DNA of 64,000 bases from contig CAZFGW010000002.1 in assembly GCA_964518575.1 (NCBI GenBank), forward strand, positions 124,001 through 188,000. The letters are read 5' to 3'. The number at the start of each line of letters is the position of its first letter. Position 1 is the first letter of the stretch. Shown in pieces: positions 1-7,898 of the stretch. Source of the stretch: MGBC163016 sp964518575. GTDB lineage: Bacteria; Actinomycetota; Coriobacteriia; Coriobacteriales; Eggerthellaceae. Below the pieces are notes generated by a model. It did no database searches. It saw nothing but the letters and a program-made list of their open reading frames with translations, and was not told where the DNA came from. Both the position numbers and the translations under genes were made by a program.

Positions 1-619
1 AGTTCGCGAGATAGACGAAATCCTTGGTATTGCCTGCGATGAGCCGTCCCCACATCGGTATCATCCGATCGAGATAGAAGCGGTACAGGGCATTCCAGGC
101 TTTATTCGAAGGGGTGGAGAAATCAAGGCAGATCAGCTGTCCGCCCGGCTTCAGCACGCGCAGGATCTCTGAAAGTGCGCGCTCGCGCTCAGGCATGTTG
201 CGCAGTCCGTATGCCATCGTGACGGCATCGAACGAGTTGTTGTCGAAGGGAAGCTTCTGCGCATCGGCGACCTGGAAATCCATCTGCGTCGTTCCGCCCT
301 TGCCCTCATGGTAGTGGCTCTGGGCGATCTCGAGCATTTCCGGTACGAGATCGGTGCAGAGGATATGCGCCGGGTGTTTCATCTTCGCGATCGTGAAGGA
401 GACATCGCCCGTGCCACCTGCGATATCGAGCACCCGATGATGAGGTTCGATGTGTGCGAGCGCGGCCATCTTGCCAAGCCAGCGCTTATAGGCACCGAAA
501 CTGGAAATTGCATTGAAGCGCTCGTATTTCTTCGCGATTCCCGAGAAGATTTGATAGACCCGCGCTGTTGAGATTTCCGCGGGCGCGCACGTTCCGGTTG
601 CTGTATCGATGCTCGTCAT
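1..619 (-). CDS. menG: Demethylmenaquinone methyltransferase (UbiE/MenG family), 3' end outside window
   Basis: About 206 residues are visible; the end of the gene lies left of the window. The class I SAM-binding motif LDIAGGTGD is near residues 64-72. The family blocks SFGAYKRW, YGLRNMPERERALSE and LKPGGQLICLDFS follow in order, which identifies the UbiE/MenG C-methyltransferase that makes menaquinone (or methylates it further) at the membrane. Start: ATG at 619. A TATAAT -10 box on the minus strand at 632-627 would put transcription start at or next to this ATG, so the mRNA is probably leaderless. Family call is firm; exact substrate (demethylmenaquinone or menaquinone C-8) is not decided by sequence. 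Confidence 0.9.
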   Translation of the reverse strand, partial: MTSIDTATGTCAPAEISTARVYQIFSGIAKKYERFNAISSFGAYKRWLGKMAALAHIEPHHRVLDIAGGTGDVSFTIAKMKHPAHILCTDLVPEMLEIAQSHYHEGKGGTTQMDFQVADAQKLPFDNNSFDAVTMAYGLRNMPERERALSEILRVLKPGGQLICLDFSTPSNKAWNALYRFYLDRMIPMWGRLIAGNTKDFVYLAN

Positions 620-626
620 ATCATCG

Positions 627-632
627 ATTATA
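627..632 (-). promoter_or_regulatory. -10 box of menG promoter (leaderless geometry)
   Basis: A perfect TATAAT read on the minus strand lies seven bases upstream of the menG ATG at 619. No convincing -35 box is seen. The spacing places transcription start at the start codon itself. Confidence 0.5.
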
Positions 633-742
633 GTCCACCGCTCCTACCCCCGTTGGCTTTTGTCCGTGGTATTCGGCATGAGGATGCTCGCCGCGCGTTC
701 CCTTGACCCGAGCTTCAGCGCTCAAGCGGCATGGTTCTCTGA

Positions 743-748
743 TAGAAT
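743..748 (+). promoter_or_regulatory. Possible extended -10 promoter for the amidohydrolase gene
   Basis: TGATAGAAT (TG at 740-741 region plus TAGAAT at 743-748) has the form of an extended -10 element, which needs no good -35. It would give a leader of about 45 bases before the ATG at 802. Confidence 0.35.
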
Positions 749-801
749 TTACGTTCATTGATTTTGACGACGATCCCTCAAAGACGCGTAAGCGAGGCGA
801 C

Positions 802-2160
802 ATGCTCTTAAGTGCAAAATTCATATTCCCTATCACGTCCGATCCTATCTCGAACGGTGCCGTGCTCGTGAAAGACGGACTGATCGCCGACATTGGAGAT
901 AAAGATGCGCTCGCGCACCGATATCCCGATGAGGAGATGATGGATTTCGGCATGGCGGCGCTCATGCCGGGCTTCGTCGATCTGCATACCCGCCTTGAGA
1001 AATCGGTGCTTCGCGGTATGGTCGCCGATCTTCCTTATGCGAAGTGGATTCTTGCAGTCATCGAGAAAAGCTCTAAGCTCGAGCTGTCCGATTGGTATGA
1101 TTCCGCCGTGCTTGGAGGGCTCAATGCCATTGCCTCAGGCATCACGACCGTGTGTGATATCTCTTCAACAGGTGCGGTCCTCAAGGCAACACAGGCGCTC
1201 GGGTTGCGCAGCGTTATCTATCGCGAAGTTGCGGCGATGGATAAGATGCGCATCAAATATGCGATGCATCTCGCCGAACGCGACATCCATGAATGGATGG
1301 AAAAGTCGGACAGCACCAGAACGACAATCGGTGTTGCGCCTGCTGCCATCTACGCGAACCATCCTGAAGTGTTCAAGGCTACAACGGCGCTTGCCATCAA
1401 AGAAGACATCCCGATTGCAATGAGGCTTGCGGGCTCGCGCGAGGAGTACTATTTCGTGAAACGCGGTTCGTCCATGTTCGCGGTCGACAATATGGACATC
1501 GAAACGCGTGGCTACGTTGAGATTCCGCCCTGGTTGCCCTTTGGCGTCACGCCTATTCGCTATGCCCTGAATTGGGGTGCGTTCGATGCACCGAACGTGC
1601 TTGTCGTCCATGCGGTCCATCTCGATGATGACGACGTGCGCAAGCTCAAGGAGAAGGACGTGGCCATCTGCACCACCCCGCGTGCGAACGCACAGCTCGG
1701 TATGGGTGTGGCGCCTTTGAGCGAGTTCCTGCAGGCGGGGCTGCGCGTGGGTCTCGGCACCGATTCGCCAGCGGCAACGGAATCGACCGACATGCTGACC
1801 GAGATGCGCACCGGTCTTTTGGTCCACCGCGCTCATGATACACGGCGCTTCCTCGATTCAAAGACGATACTCGAGCTTGCTACCATCGGCGGCGCCCGCG
1901 CGCTCAAGATGGACGACAAGATCGGTTCTCTGGAGTTGGGCAAGCATGCCGATCTGGTGGCGATCGATCTGTCGAGCACGCATCAGTCTCCCGAGGCGAA
2001 TCCGATCTCCGCGGTGGTGAACACCTGCACTATCTCCGACGTGCTTATGACGATGGTCGACGGAAACGTGCTCTATCAGAAGAATGATTGGCATGTTGAT
2101 GTAGAGATTGCGAAGAATATCGCGCGGGTGATCGAGATTCGTACGAAATTGAAGTCATAG
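802..2160 (+). CDS. Amidohydrolase-superfamily protein with most metal/catalytic residues replaced
   Basis: 452 residues from the ATG at 802 (AGGCG just upstream); in-frame codons further up have no family similarity. The full fold of the SsnA/TrzN/MtaD-type deaminases is present: N-terminal beta segment, GFVDLHTRLEKSVLRG, VVHAVHLDDDD, TPRANAQLGMGVAPL, GTDSPAATES and a C-terminal GKHADLVAID segment. The usual HTHLE is HTRLE, the usual SPHAPY is APAAIY, and the usual HLAE is RLAG. So second, third and fourth catalytic histidines and the general-base Glu appear lost, while the beta-6 His and the GTD aspartate remain. There is no frameshift or stop. A deaminase of this shape acts on adenosine-like substrates (including aminofutalosine), but this copy is probably not a normal metal-dependent hydrolase. 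Confidence 0.8.
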   Translation: MLLSAKFIFPITSDPISNGAVLVKDGLIADIGDKDALAHRYPDEEMMDFGMAALMPGFVDLHTRLEKSVLRGMVADLPYAKWILAVIEKSSKLELSDWYDSAVLGGLNAIASGITTVCDISSTGAVLKATQALGLRSVIYREVAAMDKMRIKYAMHLAERDIHEWMEKSDSTRTTIGVAPAAIYANHPEVFKATTALAIKEDIPIAMRLAGSREEYYFVKRGSSMFAVDNMDIETRGYVEIPPWLPFGVTPIRYALNWGAFDAPNVLVVHAVHLDDDDVRKLKEKDVAICTTPRANAQLGMGVAPLSEFLQAGLRVGLGTDSPAATESTDMLTEMRTGLLVHRAHDTRRFLDSKTILELATIGGARALKMDDKIGSLELGKHADLVAIDLSSTHQSPEANPISAVVNTCTISDVLMTMVDGNVLYQKNDWHVDVEIAKNIARVIEIRTKLKS

Positions 2161-2215
2161 CGATCGAGTTTGCTTACAATAAGCACTGATCGTATACATC
2201 GAAAGCAAAGACACT

Positions 2216-2434
2216 ATGGCGCAAACCAACCGAAAGTCGAACAAGAGCAAGAAAACGCTGTCGCGCGAAGAGAAAGCGGCGCGGATCAAGGCGGCGCAGG
2301 AGCGTCAAATCCGCGAGAAAAAGAAACGCGAAGCGGCTGAGAAGACCAAGAAGATCTTCACGATCGTGGTCTGTGTGATCCTTGTGTTGGCGCTGGGTAT
2401 TCCAACCATGGCTATCGCCGTGTTATCCCAGTAG
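2216..2434 (+). CDS. Small Lys/Arg-rich single-pass membrane protein, unknown function
   Basis: 72 residues. Residues 1-45 are strongly charged and probably helical (runs such as REEKAARIKAAQERQ); residues about 47-69 form one hydrophobic segment ending in AVLSQ. The topology expected from the positive-inside rule is a cytoplasmic basic arm and a short outside tail. It ends 11 bases before tatA/B and is probably co-transcribed with it. I do not recognise a family; it resembles small Coriobacteriia membrane proteins only in general composition. Confidence 0.75.
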   Translation: MAQTNRKSNKSKKTLSREEKAARIKAAQERQIREKKKREAAEKTKKIFTIVVCVILVLALGIPTMAIAVLSQ

Positions 2435-2445
2435 GAGAAACGTCC

Positions 2446-3012
2446 ATGTTCGGCATCGGCGGATTCGAATTATTCCTCATTCTGATTTTCGGGTTCTTGG
2501 TCTTTGGTCCCGATAAGCTTCCTGCGATCGCGCAAACGATCGGCAGGGCTATTGCGAAATTCCGCAACGCCCAGCAGGATATGGCCGATCAGCTCAGCCA
2601 TCAAGGCTTCATCGATAAAGACGCCACCGAGCCGTTCAAAAATCCTCTCGAGGTCATCGAGCAGGCATCCGAAGAGGCGAAGCAGAAAATCGATACGGCG
2701 CAAACCAAGGCAGATGCCGCGCTTGATGCGGCAAACGAGCGCGCGGAAAGTTTTGCTGAGCGGAAAGCCCGTTATGACAAAGAGCGTGCCGAGAAGAAAG
2801 TGCGTGAGGCACGTCTTGCCAAGGAGCGTGCACAAGAAGAGCAAGCTGCCGAGGAGAAGCGCGCGCAAGAGAAAGAAAATCCTATGGTCGCGGTCAAAGA
2901 GAAGGCGGTCACGGAAGCTGCAGACGACGCAGCGTCTCAGCCTTCGACCACGCCAGCGACCACCGCATCCGACGTGCAGGGTGCGGATGTGAGCGACGAG
3001 AAGACGGAGTAG
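2446..3012 (+). CDS. tatB: Sec-independent (Tat) translocase subunit TatA/TatB
   Basis: 188 residues, start ATG preceded by TAGGAG. The N-terminus has the Tat A/B pattern: FGIGGFELFLI with the polar Glu at residue 8, a single membrane helix (about 5-21), the hinge FGPDKLP, then an amphipathic helix. The FGP form of the hinge is nearer TatB than TatA. A long Ala/Glu/Lys-rich coiled region (about 60-150) and a Thr/Ala/Ser tail follow. It is followed three bases later by tatC, so the two make a minimal TatA/B-TatC pair. Whether a separate TatA exists elsewhere cannot be seen here. Confidence 0.9.
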   Translation: MFGIGGFELFLILIFGFLVFGPDKLPAIAQTIGRAIAKFRNAQQDMADQLSHQGFIDKDATEPFKNPLEVIEQASEEAKQKIDTAQTKADAALDAANERAESFAERKARYDKERAEKKVREARLAKERAQEEQAAEEKRAQEKENPMVAVKEKAVTEAADDAASQPSTTPATTASDVQGADVSDEKTE

Positions 3013-3015
3013 GCA

Positions 3016-3801
3016 ATGCCGATCGGTCCCGCACGAATGCCCCTGTTCGACCACCTTGGTGAGCTGCGTATGCGCTTGGTGCGCATCGTTGTTTGCCTCG
3101 CGGTCGCGGTCTGCGTCTTCTATTTCTCAGCTCCCATCATGGGGCAGTTTTTGTTGCTCCCGATCTCCGATTACCTACCATTCAATGCTGAAACCGGCTA
3201 CGTCGACCTAGTAGCGCTCGATCCCTTCGAGGCGTTCGCGGTCCGTTTCGAGATCGCGGTCTTCTTCGGCGTGATCGCTACCTCTCCCGTGATCCTGTGG
3301 CAGCTGCTCGCCTTTTTCCTGCCAGCGCTCAAACCCAACGAGCGCAAGTGGTTTACGCCCACCTTCATCGTTGCGGTCATCCTCTTCATCTTAGGCGTTG
3401 TATTCTGCTACACCATCATTTTGAATGCGGCGTTCCAATGGCTCACGGAGCAGGCGCAGGGGCTCGGCTATGTCGAGCCGCGCATGAATTCCTACATCGA
3501 CATCATCATCAAATTCGAGATCGCCTTCGGCTTCGCGTTCGAACTGCCGCTCGTTATCTTCTACTTGGTGATTTTCGATATCGTTCCCTACAAGAAGCTG
3601 CGCGATAGCTGGCGCGTCGTCTATATCGTGCTCATGGTGCTCTGCGCGATCGTGACGCCGGATGCCTCTCCGGTCACGATGCTTTTGATGTTCGCGGCTA
3701 TGATCGCCCTGTACGAACTCAGTCTTTTGCTCGCGCGCATTGTGCTCGCGAAGCGGATCAAGCACCAAAACGAACAACTCGCATCTGAAGAGGACGAATA
3801 A
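3016..3801 (+). CDS. tatC: Twin-arginine translocase subunit TatC
   Basis: 261 residues with the TatC entry motif FDHLGELRMRL near residue 11, the DPFEAFAVRFEIAVF block and six hydrophobic segments. TatC recognises twin-arginine signal peptides and forms the export complex with TatA/B in the cytoplasmic membrane, moving folded, often cofactor-bearing enzymes. The stop is four bases before the hypA GTG. Family assignment is secure. Confidence 0.95.
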   Translation: MPIGPARMPLFDHLGELRMRLVRIVVCLAVAVCVFYFSAPIMGQFLLLPISDYLPFNAETGYVDLVALDPFEAFAVRFEIAVFFGVIATSPVILWQLLAFFLPALKPNERKWFTPTFIVAVILFILGVVFCYTIILNAAFQWLTEQAQGLGYVEPRMNSYIDIIIKFEIAFGFAFELPLVIFYLVIFDIVPYKKLRDSWRVVYIVLMVLCAIVTPDASPVTMLLMFAAMIALYELSLLLARIVLAKRIKHQNEQLASEEDE

Positions 3802-3805
3802 GCGC

Positions 3806-4159
3806 GTGCATGAACTGGGAATCATGACCGGAGTGATCGAGTCGGCAACCACAGCGGCGCGCGATGCCGGTGCGCTCAAACTCCTCGGGGTGAAACTTTC
3901 GATCGGTGAGATGACCGAGGCGATTCCCGATGCACTCCGGTTCGCGTTCGAGGCACTCATCGAAGGGGACGCGTTTTTAGAGGATGCGAAACTCGAGGTG
4001 AATATGATTCGCCCGAAAAGCCGTTGTCTCGAATGCGGCGAAGAGTTCGAGCATGACAGATTCCATATGTTCTGCCCGGTGTGTGACAGTTTCGCGACTG
4101 AACTTATCGCGGGCAGAGAATTACAAATAGATTCGATCGAAGTCGACTTGCCCGATTAA
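3806..4159 (+). CDS. hypA: Hydrogenase/urease nickel chaperone HypA
   Basis: 117 residues when started at the GTG at 3806, which gives the family N-terminus (M/V)HELGIM with the nickel-binding His at residue 2. A longer reading from upstream would bury this histidine, so the GTG is chosen. The zinc site is CLEC and CPVC (Cys 74, 77, 90, 93). HypA delivers nickel with HypB to [NiFe] hydrogenase. It follows tatC by four bases, which suggests translational coupling. No hypCDEF or hydrogenase structural genes lie in the window. Confidence 0.93.
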   Translation: MHELGIMTGVIESATTAARDAGALKLLGVKLSIGEMTEAIPDALRFAFEALIEGDAFLEDAKLEVNMIRPKSRCLECGEEFEHDRFHMFCPVCDSFATELIAGRELQIDSIEVDLPD

Positions 4160-4176
4160 CGGACAAGCGGAGCTTA

Positions 4177-4206
4177 CCCGAGAGCAGCGATCAAGCGCTC
4201 TCAGGG
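4177..4206 (+). repeat. Hairpin between hypA and hypB
   Basis: CCCGAGAGC (4177-4185) can pair with GCTCTC-A-GGG (4197-4206) with one bulged base and an 11-base loop. No T-run follows, so this is not an obvious terminator. It may set mRNA stability or expression ratio between the two genes. Confidence 0.35.
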
Positions 4207-4228
4207 AAATAAGAAAGGAAGCGCTCGC

Positions 4229-4882
4229 GTGGAAATTGATTTGAAGCAGCCGATTCTGGACAAGAATGATGCGCTTGCCTCTGAGCTCAGACAGCGGTTC
4301 GCGGACAATGGGGTATATGTGCTCGACTTGCTGGCGAGCCCCGGCTCCGGTAAGACCTCCACGATCCTCGCCACCATTGATGCGCTTCGCGATGAGTTCA
4401 ACATCGCCGTCATTGAGGGCGATATCGCAAGCAGTGTCGATGCGGAGAAGATCAAGTCCCAGGGAATCGCGGCGGTTCAGATCAACACGGGCGGTGCATG
4501 CCACCTTGAAAGTGCCATGATCAAGCGCGCGGTCGATGTCCTCGATCTCGAACGGCTCGATCTCATCATCATCGAAAACGTGGGCAATCTCGTATGCCCG
4601 ACCGATTTTGATCTGGGCGAGAACGCGAAGGTTATGATCCTCTCAGTTCCCGAAGGTGATGACAAGCCCCTGAAATACCCCGGAGTGTTCCAGGTGAGCG
4701 ATGCGATCATTTTGAACAAAGTCGACACGATGCCCATATTCGATTTCGACGAGCAGGCATTTCGGGAATCGGTGCGCACGCTCAACCCGACGGCTCCGCT
4801 CTTTCCTATCGCAGCGACGAAGGGGGAGGGCGTCGAAGAGTGGGCGTCATGGCTCGCGTCGCAGATTCGTGCGTGCCGATAG
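4229..4882 (+). CDS. hypB: Hydrogenase nickel incorporation GTPase HypB
   Basis: 217 residues from a GTG start. The P-loop SPGSGKT is at 37-43, the metal-site GACHLE has Cys91-His92, and ENVGNLVCP (to about residue 124) is the typical HypB switch region. The His-rich or CXXCGC nickel-storage extension of some HypB proteins is absent, so this is the short form. It hydrolyses GTP to drive nickel insertion with HypA. nadE begins nine bases downstream. Confidence 0.94.
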   Translation: MEIDLKQPILDKNDALASELRQRFADNGVYVLDLLASPGSGKTSTILATIDALRDEFNIAVIEGDIASSVDAEKIKSQGIAAVQINTGGACHLESAMIKRAVDVLDLERLDLIIIENVGNLVCPTDFDLGENAKVMILSVPEGDDKPLKYPGVFQVSDAIILNKVDTMPIFDFDEQAFRESVRTLNPTAPLFPIAATKGEGVEEWASWLASQIRACR

Positions 4883-4891
4883 GGACACGCG

Positions 4892-5731
4892 ATGAGGGAT
4901 CTGTATCTGCGTGCTGTTCATGAGACCTGCGTCGGGGCGCTTCGTGATTTCATGGAGCAGGTGGGCTCCCATGAGGTTGTGATCGGACTTTCCGGTGGCA
5001 TCGATTCATCGGTAGTCGCCGCTCTTGCCTGCGATGCGCTCGGATGCGAGCATGTCCATGGGGTTATGCTTCCCGGTCCTTATTCTTCGACCCATTCGAT
5101 TACTGATGCCGAGGCGCTCGTGCACAATCTCGGCATTTCATGCGCAACCATTTCGATCAGCGATGCTTACGAGGCATTTTCCAAGGCACTTGCGGGCGTG
5201 CTCGGTCATCCGTTGCGTGGACTGGCGAGCGAGAACACGCAAGCGCGCTGCCGAATGGTGTGTTTGATGGCGCTTTCCAACACGTATGGCTGGATCGTTT
5301 TGAACACGGGCAATCTTTCTGAATCCGCTACGGGATATTCCACGCTCTACGGCGATACTGCAGGTGCGTTCGCGCCGATCGGTGGTCTATACAAAACGGA
5401 GGTATACGAGCTTGCGCGCTTTTTGAATGAGGTTGCTCGCGAGGCGGGAAGACCTGAGCCCATCCCGCGCTCCATCATCGAGAAACCTCCGAGTGCTGAG
5501 CTTTCCGCAGATCAATACGATGAGGATGCGCTCGGGATAACGTATGCAGAGCTCGACCGCATACTCTATGCGCTTTACGGGCATGGCACTTCATCGGTAC
5601 CTCTTGAGGGCGATGATGACCCTGATATGATAGAGCGTGTGCGGCGGCTCTACGAGGCAAGCGCGTTCAAGCGTGCACTTGAGCCACCGTATCCTGATAT
5701 GGGCGCCTGCGTGCGCTCATGCGAACGTTGA
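4892..5731 (+). CDS. nadE: NH3-dependent NAD+ synthetase
   Basis: 279 residues. The N-type ATP pyrophosphatase loop SGGIDSS lies at 34-40, with NTGNLSESATGYSTLYGD and KPPSAELSADQYDED further on, all typical of NadE. It converts nicotinic acid adenine dinucleotide to NAD+ using ATP and ammonia. The glutaminase domain of long NadE proteins is missing, so free ammonia is the expected nitrogen donor. It sits in the same co-directional run as hypB (9-base gap) and galU. Confidence 0.94.
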   Translation: MRDLYLRAVHETCVGALRDFMEQVGSHEVVIGLSGGIDSSVVAALACDALGCEHVHGVMLPGPYSSTHSITDAEALVHNLGISCATISISDAYEAFSKALAGVLGHPLRGLASENTQARCRMVCLMALSNTYGWIVLNTGNLSESATGYSTLYGDTAGAFAPIGGLYKTEVYELARFLNEVAREAGRPEPIPRSIIEKPPSAELSADQYDEDALGITYAELDRILYALYGHGTSSVPLEGDDDPDMIERVRRLYEASAFKRALEPPYPDMGACVRSCER

Positions 5732-5778
5732 ATATGAACACAGCGGCATCGCGAAGCCTTTTGAGATAGGAGAAACGT

Positions 5779-6582
5779 ATGAAAGCCATCATCCCCGCAG
5801 CTGGACTGGGAACGCGGTTCCTGCCAGCAACGAAGTCCGTCCCGAAAGAGATGCTCCTCGTGGTTGACAGACCCGCTATCCAATATGTGGTCGAAGAGGG
5901 GTTGGCATCGGGAGCTGATGAGGTCATCATCGTGAACGCTCCTACAAAAATGGCTATCGAGGATCATTTCTCGCCTGATGAGGAACTCGTCGCCCTTCTG
6001 CGTGAACGCGGAAAGGATGCGTATGCCGATGCTGTTGAGCATGTGGGGAACCTGCCGGTGAGTTTCGTGTATCAAAACGAGGCGCTCGGTTTGGGAGATG
6101 CGGTCATGCGTGCGGAAGAAGCAGCAGGTGATGAAGCTTTTTTCGTCCTGCTCGGTGATGTGCTTGTTCCGAGCAACACCATGCTGCCGAAGATGAAGGC
6201 GGTCTCAGATGCGCATGACGGCGCATCGGTGATCGCGGTCATGCCGGTGCCTGATGAGGAGGTATCGCGCTTCGGGATCATTTCGGGAAGCGAAGTTGAT
6301 AAGGATGTTTGGAAGGTGGACGGGCTTGTTGAGAAGCCGAAGCTTTCTGACGCACCGACCAATCTGGCGGTATTCGGGCGCTATCTTTTGTCCCCGCGTG
6401 TGATGGAGCTGCTGCATGATGTTCCTGTGGGCGTAGGTGGGGAGATTCAACTGACCGATGCACTTGCAGCGCTTCTTGAGGAAGAAGAGATGTATGCCCT
6501 TGTGGTCAGTCCGGAAGATGGATTCGATACCGGTACGGTGGCGAGCTGGCTCGCCACCAACAACGCACTGTATAACGCATGA
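5779..6582 (+). CDS. galU: UTP-glucose-1-phosphate uridylyltransferase
   Basis: 267 residues. It begins with IIPAAGLGTRFLPATKS (nucleotide-binding loop) and has VPKEMLLVVDRPAIQY, EALGLGDAV and GGEIQLTDA, the usual GalU blocks. It makes UDP-glucose for glycolipid, teichoic-type polymer or polysaccharide synthesis. TAGGAG precedes the ATG. Its ATGA stop overlaps the rarA start by four bases, a sign of coupling. Confidence 0.93.
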   Translation: MKAIIPAAGLGTRFLPATKSVPKEMLLVVDRPAIQYVVEEGLASGADEVIIVNAPTKMAIEDHFSPDEELVALLRERGKDAYADAVEHVGNLPVSFVYQNEALGLGDAVMRAEEAAGDEAFFVLLGDVLVPSNTMLPKMKAVSDAHDGASVIAVMPVPDEEVSRFGIISGSEVDKDVWKVDGLVEKPKLSDAPTNLAVFGRYLLSPRVMELLHDVPVGVGGEIQLTDALAALLEEEEMYALVVSPEDGFDTGTVASWLATNNALYNA

Positions 6583-7898
6583 AAGTCGCAAGCCTGTTCG
6601 CCGATGTAGAGGATGCGGCGCGTGAGAGCGTGTCTCCTCTGGCAAGGCGTATGCGACCCTCCTCACTCGATGAGATCGTAGGTCAAAAGGAAGCGATCGG
6701 CGAGGGGAGCTGGTTGCGCAGCGCCATCGAATCCGACACGCTGAGTTCAGTTATCCTGTTCGGACCCGCTGGTACGGGGAAAACATCCATCGCCCACGTG
6801 ATCGCACAGACAACCGAGGCGGTGTTCGTGGAAGTGTCCGCCATCGGCGGCACAGTCTCGGATCTGCGCCGTGAAATCGCCGCGGCGGAAAAGCGCCTGT
6901 TGCAAGATCAGCGCACGATCCTCTTCGTCGATGAGATTCACCGGTTCAATCGCGCACAGCAGGATGCGCTCCTCCATGCGGTAGAGGATCGGATCGTTGT
7001 TCTCATTGGCGCAACGACGGAGAACCCCTTCTTCGAGGTCAACTCGGCGCTGATTTCGCGCTCGCGTATTGTTGAGCTGCACAGTCTTTCCGATGAAGAG
7101 ATCGGCATCCTAATTGATCATGCCCTCGCAAGTGAAAGGGGACTCGGCGGCGCCTTCACACTTGAGGATGCGGCGCGCAAAGCTCTCATTCTGCTCTCGG
7201 GTGGTGACGCCCGCAGTGCACTTACGTCCCTTGAGCTTGCAAGCGAGATGACCAAGGCACAAAAGGGATCTTCGTCCGTGATCACGGAAGAGATCGTAAG
7301 AACTGCCATTCCGCATCGCTCGATCGCGTATGACAAGAACAAGGACATGCACTATGACATCATCTCTGCGTTCATTAAGTCGATGCGCGGTTCCGACCCC
7401 GATGCGGCACTCTATTGGCTTGCGCGTATGATCGAAGGCGGGGAAGACCCCAAGTTCATCGCACGGCGTATTTTCATCCTTGCCGCGGAGGATATTGGCA
7501 ATGCCGACCCGCAGGCGCTTCTCATCGCTGAGGCGGCCTTCAAATCGGCTGAGGTCATCGGGTACCCTGAGTGTCAGCTCATTTTGGCGCAAGCGGCAAC
7601 TTATATGGCACTCGCGCCCAAATCGAATGCTTCCTGCGCAATCTTTAAGGCGCGTAAACTCGTGCGCGAAGGGCACGATAAAAGCGTTCCTGACCATCTG
7701 CGCGATCGTCATCGACCTGGTTCTGAGAAGTACGGGAAATACAAATACCCTCATTCCTATCCCGGCGGGTGGGTCGATCAACAATACCTTCCCGATGGGA
7801 TTGAGCGGGGGAGTATCTATCAGCCGAGCGAACGCGGTTGGGAAGCATATCGAAGTCAGGCAGTGAAGCGGGATCGAGGGTTAGATGATAAGCACTGA
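6579..7898 (+). CDS. rarA: Replication-associated recombination ATPase RarA (MgsA/WRNIP1 family)
   Basis: 439 residues with an AAA+ clamp-loader-like core: LARRMRPSSLDEIVGQ, Walker A GPAGTGKT (62-69), Walker B FVDEIHRFNRAQQDALL, sensor GATTENPF, and the C-terminal tetramerisation blocks SMRGSDPDAALYWLARM and AAEDIGNADP. RarA acts at stalled replication forks with SSB. It overlaps galU by four bases and folC by fourteen, so it belongs to the same transcript. Confidence 0.93.
   Translation: MKVASLFADVEDAARESVSPLARRMRPSSLDEIVGQKEAIGEGSWLRSAIESDTLSSVILFGPAGTGKTSIAHVIAQTTEAVFVEVSAIGGTVSDLRREIAAAEKRLLQDQRTILFVDEIHRFNRAQQDALLHAVEDRIVVLIGATTENPFFEVNSALISRSRIVELHSLSDEEIGILIDHALASERGLGGAFTLEDAARKALILLSGGDARSALTSLELASEMTKAQKGSSSVITEEIVRTAIPHRSIAYDKNKDMHYDIISAFIKSMRGSDPDAALYWLARMIEGGEDPKFIARRIFILAAEDIGNADPQALLIAEAAFKSAEVIGYPECQLILAQAATYMALAPKSNASCAIFKARKLVREGHDKSVPDHLRDRHRPGSEKYGKYKYPHSYPGGWVDQQYLPDGIERGSIYQPSERGWEAYRSQAVKRDRGLDDKH

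Noticed and set aside
1165..1836. Long minus-strand open frame opposite the amidohydrolase
   Set aside because: It is in antisense to a clear gene, lacks family motifs and follows the codon pattern of the plus strand; a shadow frame.
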